6,115 bases of DNA from Nitrososphaerales archaeon (GTDB taxonomy: Archaea; Thermoproteota; Nitrososphaeria; Nitrososphaerales; CADDZS01). Below are positions 1-5,194 of the stretch, piece by piece. Each line of letters starts with the position of its first letter. Within the stretch, counting starts at the first letter, position 1. Under the pieces are notes generated by a model. It was not told the DNA's origin, did not search any database, and saw only the letters and a program-made list of their open reading frames with translations. The position numbers and the translations under genes were made by a program. The stretch spans positions 1 to 6,115 of the forward strand of contig JASHXQ010000114.1 in the NCBI GenBank assembly GCA_030043455.1, given 5' to 3'.

Positions 1-86
1 CTTACGAGGTATGCTACGAACCCTAGCGCGTAACCAAGAAGCCAGAATCCGAAAAGTACTCGTCCACGACCCGCTTGAGCTGTCAT
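1..86 (-). CDS. Partial membrane protein, N-terminus only
   Basis: An ATG at 86-84 on the minus strand opens 28 codons that run off the left edge. The protein begins MTAQAGRGR and continues into a hydrophobic stretch rich in Leu, Gly, Phe, Tyr and Trp from about residue 10 to residue 28. This is a short positively charged N-terminus followed by one transmembrane segment, so an integral membrane protein or an uncleaved signal anchor is likely. A TATA-like CTCTATAGC is centred about 26 bp upstream of the ATG, which fits a leaderless archaeal transcript. The function cannot be told from this fragment. It is transcribed in the same direction as queD-mptA but lies 125 bp beyond the queD stop with its own promoter candidate, so it is probably a separate unit. 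Confidence 0.5.
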   Translation of the reverse strand, partial: MTAQAGRGRVLFGFWLLGYALGFVAYLV

Positions 87-107
87 GGTATAGAAAGTCC
101 GCGGTTG

Positions 108-117
108 AGCTATAGAG
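108..117 (-). promoter_or_regulatory. TATA-like box for the left-edge membrane protein gene
   Basis: The minus-strand sequence CTCTATAGC is centred near 112. Archaeal TATA boxes sit about 26 bp before the transcription start, which puts the start at about 86, exactly the A of the ATG. That supports a leaderless message. The box is only a partial match to consensus. An AT-rich stretch at about 160-170 (AATTAAATTAG on the minus strand) is an alternative and would give a leader of about 50 nt. Confidence 0.35.
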
Positions 118-176
118 CCGTAGAGTAAAGTTTCGTTGACAATCAGTGCAAATAGTCTAATTTAATTGGCCGCGAG

Positions 177-199
177 GTTTCTCAGCACCGCCAAGAAAC
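177..199. repeat. Short inverted repeat just past queD
   Basis: GTTTCT (177-182) and AGAAAC (194-199) are perfect 6-bp arms around an 11-nt loop, starting 12 bp beyond the queD stop on the minus strand. It could be a weak 3' hairpin for the mptA-queD transcript, but no T-run follows it, so a terminator role is doubtful. Confidence 0.25.
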
Positions 200-211
200 G
201 GACATCGGTCT

Positions 212-550
212 TCACGCCTCAACGATACACCACTTTCCTTGACCTTCGAAAAACTGAATGCGTGTCACTGGGATACTCTTTCTCAACTCTGCGAAAACCC
301 AGTTCGCAATATTCTCCGATGTAGGTCGATCGAACTTTTTGTTGAGGTCCTTATGATCGATCTGCGAGAGGATTTCCCAACTTTTGTTTTCCATGTCCTT
401 AAAGTCCATGATCATCCCATCAGGGCCCACATCCCCATAAAGCTCCACGATAACTTTCGCCGTGTGGCCGTGAAGGACGCCACATTTGGGATGGCCCGGC
501 AAAAGATGGCTGTAGTCGACGAAGAACTCCATGCCGAGTCCAGTCTTCAT
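212..550 (-). CDS. queD: 6-carboxy-5,6,7,8-tetrahydropterin synthase (QueD, PTPS family)
   Basis: This is a COG0720 (6-pyruvoyl-tetrahydropterin synthase) family enzyme of 112 aa, slightly shorter than the usual ~120. Zinc ligands are visible as H15 (in DYSHLLPGH) and H27/H29 in the HGH motif. The catalytic Cys is C23, four residues before HGH, giving CxxxHGH, the spacing known for QueD. D65-H66 (in DHKDLN) and E102 complete the expected active site, and PTSEN at 76-80 is the family's pterin-pocket motif. QueD converts 7,8-dihydroneopterin triphosphate to 6-carboxytetrahydropterin, the second step toward preQ0; in archaea preQ0 is used for archaeosine in tRNA. Its ATG overlaps the mptA stop (ATGA), so the two are cotranscribed and probably translationally coupled. 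The motif favours QueD over a pterin-only PTPS, but activity within COG0720 is promiscuous. Confidence 0.88.
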   Translation of the reverse strand: MKTGLGMEFFVDYSHLLPGHPKCGVLHGHTAKVIVELYGDVGPDGMIMDFKDMENKSWEILSQIDHKDLNKKFDRPTSENIANWVFAELRKSIPVTRIQFFEGQGKWCIVEA

Positions 551-1374
551 GGGAACACCCTCTCAATCTCAGAGACTGCGTTGTGCTTGTGAATTGATTC
601 GAAGGACGTAGCTCTGATCTTCACACACCCGGAGAATCCTAGATTTTTTGTTTGCCGGAAGCAATCCCTCGCAACATCTTCCACAAACCTGGGATTACGA
701 AACATTTCTTCCACAACCGCTGCCTCATCGACGGTTTTTAGAACCGTATATGTTGGGGAGCTGAAACTGTTTTCACAAATATTGATCAACTCTTCAAGGG
801 GTATCTTTTCCTTTATAGGAGCTTCAATCGAGAGATCGAGCTCGGCTCGTTGTACGTGAGCCTTACCGTGAGTGGTCTCAAGGCTGTGAGGGCACAGAGT
901 ATTCCCAATCGCATTGACTCTCATCTTCTTGTAGATTTTTTCACCGAGAGAGACGACTCCAATTTCTACGTCGTATGGCTCGTCGGTCTTTTTGTTGCTA
1001 ACCGGAGTATGCCGGCTCATGAAAAGTGTCGTCTTAATGATAATCTCCCCTTTCGAATACAGATGCCTTTTCCTTACTTCTGCAAGTATCCCCATTCCCA
1101 ACTTTTCAAACGAGGCCTTGGGTTTTCGAGAACTTTTGGAGACGATCTCGTTGATTGATTCTACTAACCTCGACATGTGTATGCCCTTCCGATCCTCAGG
1201 AAGATCTATGAAGAGATCTATCTCAGCAGCGAACTGGGTCTCCCCTCCAGCGTTCGAAAGCTTGAGGACCGTCTTTAAACCAGATATGCCCACGCGGTCA
1301 ATTACCTCCTTCACTTTGGGAAGGCGATCTTGAGTCGCCTGTAACTGCTCACGAAGCTCTTGAGAATCGGTCAT
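547..1374 (-). CDS. mptA: GTP cyclohydrolase, MptA/FolE2 family (GCYH-IB)
   Basis: This 275-aa protein has the length and motifs of type IB GTP cyclohydrolases, which open the GTP imidazole ring and release formate. Visible landmarks are GIHMSRLVE (64-72), GNTLCPHS (157-164) with the metal-binding catalytic C161, H173 twelve residues later in HVQR (the C-to-H spacing of the bacterial FolE2 metal site), SSPTYTVLK..DE (205-217) with E217 a likely ligand, and ESIHKHNA (259-266) near the C-terminus. In methanogens MptA makes 7,8-dihydroneopterin 2',3'-cyclic phosphate for methanopterin; in haloarchaea the family feeds both folate and archaeosine. The overlap with queD points to the preQ0/archaeosine route here. 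The start is ATG with a GAGGGG Shine-Dalgarno sequence 11 nt ahead. The N-terminal ~30 residues are charged and helical, as is usual. The family call is secure; which product it makes is not visible. Confidence 0.93.
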   Translation of the reverse strand: MTDSQELREQLQATQDRLPKVKEVIDRVGISGLKTVLKLSNAGGETQFAAEIDLFIDLPEDRKGIHMSRLVESINEIVSKSSRKPKASFEKLGMGILAEVRKRHLYSKGEIIIKTTLFMSRHTPVSNKKTDEPYDVEIGVVSLGEKIYKKMRVNAIGNTLCPHSLETTHGKAHVQRAELDLSIEAPIKEKIPLEELINICENSFSSPTYTVLKTVDEAAVVEEMFRNPRFVEDVARDCFRQTKNLGFSGCVKIRATSFESIHKHNAVSEIERVFP

Positions 1375-1385
1375 GATCTGAGTTT

Positions 1386-1391
1386 CCCCTC
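1386..1391 (-). promoter_or_regulatory. Ribosome binding site of mptA
   Basis: The minus-strand sequence GAGGGG lies 11 nt before the mptA ATG and supports that start. Unlike the genes at 86 and 5848, mptA therefore has a leader. Confidence 0.45.
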
Positions 1392-1419
1392 TTCGGCAGG
1401 TTCATCGAGGTGCGAAAAT

Positions 1420-1431
1420 TCCTTTAAAGAA
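1420..1431 (-). promoter_or_regulatory. TATA-like box for mptA-queD
   Basis: TTTAAA at 1423-1428, followed by GG on the minus strand, predicts a transcription start near 1399. This gives a leader of about 25 nt that holds the GAGGGG site. It lies in the 84-bp gap after the upstream 112-aa gene, so mptA-queD can be expressed on its own. Confidence 0.4.
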
Positions 1432-1458
1432 TACGGTAAAGTGATTTGGCTCTAGGCC

Positions 1459-1797
1459 CTAATAGTAAAAGGCTTCAAAGGGATGTTTTAGCAGTTTACT
1501 GATGTAATTCCAAGCTGCTTCCGCAGTTTCGAAATATTTCCACTGTTCTTTTCCGCCGGGTACTTTCTCGCCAGTAGTCTCGTCCAGAGTTTGCTCTTTC
1601 ACACTGATGCAGTACTTATCATCACACTTGGTCACAAAGACAAAGGCACTCTTTTCAAAGCCCGGGACATCCGCTACAAAGCGGATTCCCTCATCGAGAT
1701 CCAGGCCCCATAAAAGTGTCTTTAGTTCTCGGATTTGGGTGATTTTCCGCTCAGAGTAGCTTTCAGTACCACTGAATTCAGCTTTATCCCTGGGCAT
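1459..1797 (-). CDS. Conserved-looking small soluble protein of unknown function
   Basis: This 112-aa open frame starts at ATG and has normal composition, with charged and hydrophobic residues alternating as in a folded protein. I do not recognise the family. Residues 15-35 look like an amphipathic helix containing LLWGLDLDEG. Residues 38-70 form a probable beta hairpin (IRFVADV, FVFVTKCDDKYCISVKE) with two cysteines, C58 and C63. The C-terminus is rich in aromatics: QWKYF (85-89), AAWNYISKLLKHPFEAFYY (94-112). There is no signal peptide or transmembrane segment. Four residues separate the two cysteines, so a lone CxxC-type zinc knuckle is not supported. It lies 84 bp upstream of mptA on the same strand and is divergent from cysS. 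A link to pterin metabolism would be guesswork. Confidence 0.7.
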   Translation of the reverse strand: MPRDKAEFSGTESYSERKITQIRELKTLLWGLDLDEGIRFVADVPGFEKSAFVFVTKCDDKYCISVKEQTLDETTGEKVPGGKEQWKYFETAEAAWNYISKLLKHPFEAFYY

Positions 1798-1917
1798 GAA
1801 AACACTTGAGTGGAAAATACCATGAGAAAGCTAATAATCCTATCTTTATTTCGGATGTTTATTCATCGGCTGGCACTACGGGATGATTAAACGATCCCCA
1901 ATGGTTTGCAGCTGAAT

Positions 1918-1931
1918 TAGATCCGGATCTA
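1918..1931. promoter_or_regulatory. 14-bp perfect palindrome upstream of cysS (candidate operator)
   Basis: TAGATCCGGATCTA reads identically on both strands and sits in the 157-bp divergent intergenic region, ending 23 bp before the GTG at 1955. A dimeric regulator site is the obvious reading. No regulator gene is nearby and no second copy was seen in the window, so the role is inferred only from symmetry and position. Confidence 0.3.
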
Positions 1932-1954
1932 GGAAAAACATAGTTCTCTCGATT

Positions 1955-3163
1955 GTGAGATGTTTTTTGAAGCTCTACAACACAATGTCTGAAACCAAGG
2001 TAGATCTTCCTGCAGACCACGAATTCCGGATGTTTGTGTGTGGCCCGACCGTTCAGGACAACGTTCACCTCGGACATGCGAAGACCTATCTTGCTTTTGA
2101 CGTCTTGGCCCGCTGGCTTTTGAAAAGCGGTCAAAAAGTTTTCTTTTTACTCAACATTACGGATGTCGATGACAAGATCTTTGATCGCGCGAAAAAAGAG
2201 AATGTCACGTATAGCGAAATCGCTGACCGATTCTATAGAGCGTTTTTGGAGGATCTGGAGGCACTTAACATCGTTACTATCAGCCAATTTGCCCGAGTTT
2301 CTAAATACGTGGACGAGTCGGCATCTCTGGTAAAGACCCTGTTGGAACGATCGATTGCGTACAGATTGGAGGGCAACGTATACTTTGATATCACGAAGGC
2401 GGATCAGTTCGGCAAGCTCTCCCATCAATCGGCCCTAAGTCTAAAAATGAAGCAAATAGACGCCGCCCCGGGAAAGAAGAATTCGGTAGATTTTCTTCTC
2501 TGGAGAGCTGTCCCGGATGCCACTGAAGGTATCTGGGAATCGGTTGTTGGCCCTGGCAGACCGGGCTGGCATATCCAAGATTCCGCGATAGCGTTTGAGG
2601 AGTTGGGGGGCCCCTACGATCTCCACGGAGGTGCGACAGAACTAATTTTTCCTCATCACGAAGCTGAGCTCGCGCAAGATGAGAGCCTTTCGGGTCAGGT
2701 ACCCTTCGTAGGTGTCTGGATGCATACAGGGCTACTGTACAAGGGACAAGAGAAAATGAGCAAAAGTCTGGGGAACGTAGTCACAATCCAAGAAGCTCTC
2801 AAAAAATATGCCACAGCAGATGTCATTCGTTTCCATTTTCTCCGACATCACTATCGTGAAAGCTTCGATTTTTCCCCAGCAGGACTTCAGGCGAGCAAAG
2901 ACGAATTTCACATCGTCGAAGAGGCTGCAAGGTTAACGCCGAGAAAGGAAATAGGAAAATTCGACACTCAGCAAGTAATCAGTCACAAGGTCTACGAGGA
3001 ATTCACTCGGGTCATGAATAACGATCTCGACACGCCGTCAGCTCTAAGCCTATTTCTTGATCTGGCTAGTAAACTCGTCGAGGCGCCAGACGAGGATCTG
3101 AAATCAGAATCCGCCTTGCTTTTTTGGGAGATCGCCGAAATTCTTGGATTCAGACTGAATTGA
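1955..3163 (+). CDS. cysS: Cysteinyl-tRNA synthetase, short form
   Basis: This class I aminoacyl-tRNA synthetase charges tRNA-Cys with cysteine in the cytoplasm. Numbered from GTG 1955, it shows KLYNT (6-10), zinc ligand C29 in FVCGPTV, the HIGH motif as HLGH (38-41), NITDVDDKI (67-75), GRPGWHI (200-206), FPHHEAELAQ (231-240) with zinc ligands H233 and E237, and KMSKS (266-270). The position equal to E. coli Cys209, which also binds the active-site zinc, is D208 (WHIQDS), confirmed in the DNA (GAT). The protein is 402 aa against about 460 for E. coli. The missing part corresponds to the C-terminal anticodon-binding domain; it ends after the helical DALR-type region. The start is uncertain: TTG 1967 gives MKLYNT and has GTGAG 7 nt ahead, so it is a good alternative. 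A paralogous cysteine ligase (MshC-like) is possible but less likely. Confidence 0.9.
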   Translation: MRCFLKLYNTMSETKVDLPADHEFRMFVCGPTVQDNVHLGHAKTYLAFDVLARWLLKSGQKVFFLLNITDVDDKIFDRAKKENVTYSEIADRFYRAFLEDLEALNIVTISQFARVSKYVDESASLVKTLLERSIAYRLEGNVYFDITKADQFGKLSHQSALSLKMKQIDAAPGKKNSVDFLLWRAVPDATEGIWESVVGPGRPGWHIQDSAIAFEELGGPYDLHGGATELIFPHHEAELAQDESLSGQVPFVGVWMHTGLLYKGQEKMSKSLGNVVTIQEALKKYATADVIRFHFLRHHYRESFDFSPAGLQASKDEFHIVEEAARLTPRKEIGKFDTQQVISHKVYEEFTRVMNNDLDTPSALSLFLDLASKLVEAPDEDLKSESALLFWEIAEILGFRLN

Positions 3164-3951
3164 TCACAAACTCCTCGCTACTTCAGAACGAAGTTGGTTT
3201 TGATACCCTTTTCTGCGATCAGATTTCTAACAAAAATTACTCCATTTATTACAATACTCATTTTTGGGATGATCCGATTTTCAATCATGTGACGTTCGCT
3301 GACACAGTTTTGGATTCCGAATCTCATAGCCCTCCCGAAGTGGAACTTTTCTTCAAGGAGATCATCGGAAAAACGTTCAGGGCAAATGTCCCTGCAAGTC
3401 TCTACTTGGATCGGTTCTGGAGGAACTCGAAGAATATCGAGAAGGATGCAATCGATTTTGGATTTCTGATTATTGAGCAGATGCACATCCTAAGAAAGTT
3501 TGCCAGTTCGTCACTATTAGTCAATACTTCTGGAATCCCCGTTGGACCAACGACAGATATCGCCCTTTGGAACAAAGCATTCATCAGATCCTTCGGGATC
3601 CCCCAGACTTGGTTAGAGGAGCTTAGTACGCGGTTGAATCGAATCGGGAAGAATCCAAAGGCGGTGCTCCTGGCTGCCGTTGAAGATGGGACTAACGAGG
3701 CTGCTGGATGCTCCCTGCTCCTAATCGATCCCCCGGAATGTATGGGAGTATATTGCGTAGGGACGGTGCCGGAGAAAAGAGGCCGAGGCGTCGCGAGAGC
3801 GCTCATGGCCGCGGCTGAAGACGTAGCAAGAAAAAAGAATTGTGAGGTCCTGGCGCTCCAGACGATCGCTAGCGATGGTGTCGCGCCCATGTATCTGAAA
3901 ATGGGTTACGAAACTGCCTTCGAAAGAGACGTGCTCCAGTTTCGAGAGTAA
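3160..3951 (+). CDS. GNAT-family N-acetyltransferase
   Basis: The C-terminal half is a GNAT domain that transfers an acetyl group from acetyl-CoA. It has strands around residues 167-202 (VLLAAVEDG, CSLLLID, MGVYCVGTVP), the pyrophosphate-binding RxxGxA motif at 207-212 (RGRGVA), a following helix (ARALMAAAEDVARKK) and the motif-B signature APMYLKMGY (about 242-250). The N-terminal ~130 residues contain FWDDPIFNH and a pattern like a degenerate second GNAT fold without an acetyl-CoA loop, so a two-lobed protein is plausible. The acceptor substrate cannot be read from the sequence. I start it at TTG 3160, which overlaps the cysS stop (TTGA) and gives 263 aa. The same frame is open to TTG 3124, adding 12 residues inside cysS. 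The overlap implies cotranscription and coupled translation with cysS. Confidence 0.82.
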   Translation: MITNSSLLQNEVGFDTLFCDQISNKNYSIYYNTHFWDDPIFNHVTFADTVLDSESHSPPEVELFFKEIIGKTFRANVPASLYLDRFWRNSKNIEKDAIDFGFLIIEQMHILRKFASSSLLVNTSGIPVGPTTDIALWNKAFIRSFGIPQTWLEELSTRLNRIGKNPKAVLLAAVEDGTNEAAGCSLLLIDPPECMGVYCVGTVPEKRGRGVARALMAAAEDVARKKNCEVLALQTIASDGVAPMYLKMGYETAFERDVLQFRE

Positions 3952-3960
3952 ACTCCGCTG

Positions 3961-3971
3961 ATTATTTTTTC
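3961..3971 (+). terminator. Oligo-T terminator after cysS-GNAT
   Basis: ATTATTTTTTC begins 9 bp past the GNAT stop and has six consecutive T on the plus strand, enough for archaeal termination. It lies in the last codons of the convergent mscS gene (its two terminal Lys codons and stop). No hairpin is needed or seen. Confidence 0.45.
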
Positions 3972-4804
3972 TGTTGCTGCATCGTTTTCATTACTTCGGA
4001 GATCCGCTTGTTGACCTCGGTGACAATCGTATCTCTTTGCTCTGGACGAAGAATCATGATTGTCAGAGCGAGTTCGGTAGATTGTGGCGTACGGGATTTG
4101 ATTGTCAGCACCGGGGGGAACCTCTTGTCCAAGTGGAGCCGCAGCTTGTTAAAGTTCTTCAGAACATTGCTCTCAAACGCCGCTAGGTCAATCCCGCTAC
4201 CAATGACGATGGGTATCGTCACTTCCTTCCAGGCCTGGGGTGTGGAATTTAGAAGGACCTGAGTGATCATAGCAGAATTAGGAATGGAAACCAATCGATC
4301 GTCATCGGTAAGCAAGATTGTCGTAATCGAATTCACCTCAACGACCTTCCCAGATTGATTCATGATTGTTATGGAATCCCCTACTTTGAACGGCACATAT
4401 ACGTCCGAGAAATACTTTGCACCAATATTCTCGAGCGGGGTACGCAAGGCAATCAGCGCGCTTACCCCCAACAGGCCTACGACGACAAGAAGAACGTCCG
4501 ATTGAATTCCCAGCTGCTCTATCGCCAAAATGATTCCTACGAACCAGACTACAAACCACACCACCCGCCTCGCCTGTGCAACGAGCAAGGGAACGCTCTG
4601 TCGCATCAAGCCAGCTGTAATGTAGCTCGCAATCCTCGCAACTATCCACGTGGCAATCAAAACTGCAGCAAAGTAGACGAGGGGAACGAGGAACTGGAAG
4701 AGCGCTAAACTCGGGATAAAAATTCCGGAGGTGCTAGAAGTGCTGGCAGTAGTAGAGTTTGAAGTTATGGCAGTGAGCACCTGCGAAAATATCAAGACGA
4801 GCAC
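3962..4804 (-). CDS. mscS: Small-conductance mechanosensitive channel, MscS family
   Basis: This 280-aa membrane channel releases solutes when membrane tension rises on hypo-osmotic shock; MscS proteins act as homoheptamers. A Ser/Thr-rich N-terminus (about 12-27) precedes TM1 (29-57) and TM2 (80-99). TM3 (102-128) lines the pore and is rich in small residues (VVVGLLGVSALIALR), leading into TPLENIGAKYFSD. The beta-domain signature follows: VPFKVGDSI (137-145), SGKVVEVNSITT (151-162) and LVSIPNSAM (171-179). A short alpha/beta C-terminal domain runs to a Lys-rich end. The length is near the E. coli protein (286 aa). The start is not settled: GTG 4804 overlaps the G-rich site GGGGAG, whereas TTG 4795 has the same site 8 nt ahead and would give 277 aa. 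It converges on the GNAT gene with a 10-bp gap. No helper gene is evident. Confidence 0.9.
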   Translation of the reverse strand: MLVLIFSQVLTAITSNSTTASTSSTSGIFIPSLALFQFLVPLVYFAAVLIATWIVARIASYITAGLMRQSVPLLVAQARRVVWFVVWFVGIILAIEQLGIQSDVLLVVVGLLGVSALIALRTPLENIGAKYFSDVYVPFKVGDSITIMNQSGKVVEVNSITTILLTDDDRLVSIPNSAMITQVLLNSTPQAWKEVTIPIVIGSGIDLAAFESNVLKNFNKLRLHLDKRFPPVLTIKSRTPQSTELALTIMILRPEQRDTIVTEVNKRISEVMKTMQQQKK

Positions 4805-4809
4805 TCCCC
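4804..4809 (-). promoter_or_regulatory. Shine-Dalgarno site that bears on the mscS start
   Basis: Minus-strand GGGGAG abuts the GTG at 4804-4802 (it shares its G) but lies 8 nt before the in-frame TTG at 4795-4793. The spacing favours TTG as the real initiator. Confidence 0.4.
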
Positions 4810-4833
4810 GGACAATCTTGCCTTATTTCTCTT

Positions 4834-4843
4834 CCTATATCAG
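4834..4843 (-). promoter_or_regulatory. TATA-like box for mscS
   Basis: Minus-strand CTGATATAGG is centred near 4838 and predicts a transcription start near 4812. The leader would be only 8 nt to GTG or 17 nt to TTG, which fits the G-rich ribosome site serving TTG. Confidence 0.35.
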
Positions 4844-4894
4844 TTCAGGTCGAGGAAGTTTTCTTTACAGAGCTTGGACACGCATTGAAATCGT

Positions 4895-4918
4895 TTGGAG
4901 CTTTTCTCTGAGCTCCAA
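4895..4918 (-). terminator. Hairpin downstream of the small zinc-finger gene
   Basis: TTGGAGCT (4895-4902) and AGCTCCAA (4911-4918) form a perfect 8-bp stem with an 8-nt loop, 12 bp past the stop of the 45-aa gene. Its arm resembles GATTTGGAGCT inside that gene (near 4971-4980), so alternative pairing is possible. Only a weak T-run (ATTTC) follows, so it may protect or process the 3' end rather than terminate. Confidence 0.35.
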
Positions 4919-4930
4919 TCAACGGACTTA

Positions 4931-5068
4931 CTAATCGTACGTTACATACTTCTTCAGGGTTTTGCTGTGTAGCTCCAAATCGCAGGAAGTACAAAGAAAC
5001 AGTCTGTGCACAGAGCAGTAGCTAATGTCCTCGTCACTACCGCATTCTTCACAAAAATCCCATATCAC
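4931..5068 (-). CDS. Small B-box-like zinc-finger protein, 45 aa
   Basis: A minus-strand frame missed by length filters encodes a cysteine-rich mini-protein: MIWDFCEECGSDED from GTG 5068, then ISYCSVHRLFLCTSCDLELH. The ligand spacing is C6-x2-C9-x8-C18-x2-H21-x4-C26-x2-C29-x4-H34. It matches the first seven ligands of B-box domains (C-x2-C-x8-C-x2-D/H-x4-C-x2-C-x4-H), including the C-D after the sixth. The eighth ligand, expected eight residues later, is absent (T43), so the second zinc may be incomplete. B-boxes mediate protein contacts; from memory, small B-box proteins occur in thaumarchaeal genomes. The start is awkward: only GTG 5068 or TTG 5071 are in frame, while an ATG at 5081 is out of frame by one T in a T6 run. 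It lies between mscS and the secreted-protein gene on the same strand. Confidence 0.6.
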   Translation of the reverse strand: MIWDFCEECGSDEDISYCSVHRLFLCTSCDLELHSKTLKKYVTYD

Positions 5069-5130
5069 CAAAAAAGTCCATCAAGTCCTAGTTTGAAAAA
5101 GAAATGTCATTTTGAAACAAGTCGAAAGAC

Positions 5131-5174
5131 GAAAAAAGAAAGGGAGGTGATACTGGCCGGTAGACCAATATCAC
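5131..5174 (-). terminator. Hairpin plus T-tract terminator after the secreted-protein gene
   Basis: On the minus strand GTGATATTGG (5174-5165) pairs with CCAGTATCAC (5156-5147) as a 10-bp stem with one G-U pair and an 8-nt loop. CTCCCTTTCTTTTTTC follows immediately. The stop codon of the gene at 5195 is 20 bp upstream. It is the clearest terminator in the window and separates the secreted-protein gene from the small zinc-finger gene. On the plus strand the stem edge reads GGGAGGTGAT, a perfect ribosome-binding sequence with no start codon or frame after it. Confidence 0.65.
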
Positions 5175-5194
5175 TCATCTGACGCACTCTGAGT

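Noticed and set aside
1859..2134. Minus-strand 91-aa frame opposite the start of cysS
   Set aside because: It is antisense to the HLGH-containing part of cysS and has no recognisable features.
3124..3159. Longer GNAT start at TTG 3124
   Set aside because: The added 12 residues are cysS codons read in another frame; TTG 3160 at the stop overlap is the more natural coupled start.
3100..3330. Frameshift that would restore a full-length CysRS C-terminus
   Set aside because: The downstream frames do not contain the charged helical R-x-E-A-R-x-x-K-D-type region expected of the anticodon-binding domain, so the short form looks genuine.
3402..3890. Minus-strand 162-aa frame opposite the GNAT gene
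   Set aside because: It lies opposite the recognisable acetyl-CoA loop and motif B of the GNAT protein and shows no motif of its own.
4731..4934. Plus-strand 67-aa frame over the mscS start and following gap
   Set aside because: It covers the mscS promoter and N-terminus in antisense, has no ribosome site and no protein-like pattern.
5142..5160. Plus-strand gene start at the perfect GGGAGGTGAT
   Set aside because: No ATG, GTG or TTG lies at a usable distance with an open frame; the sequence is better explained as part of the minus-strand terminator.
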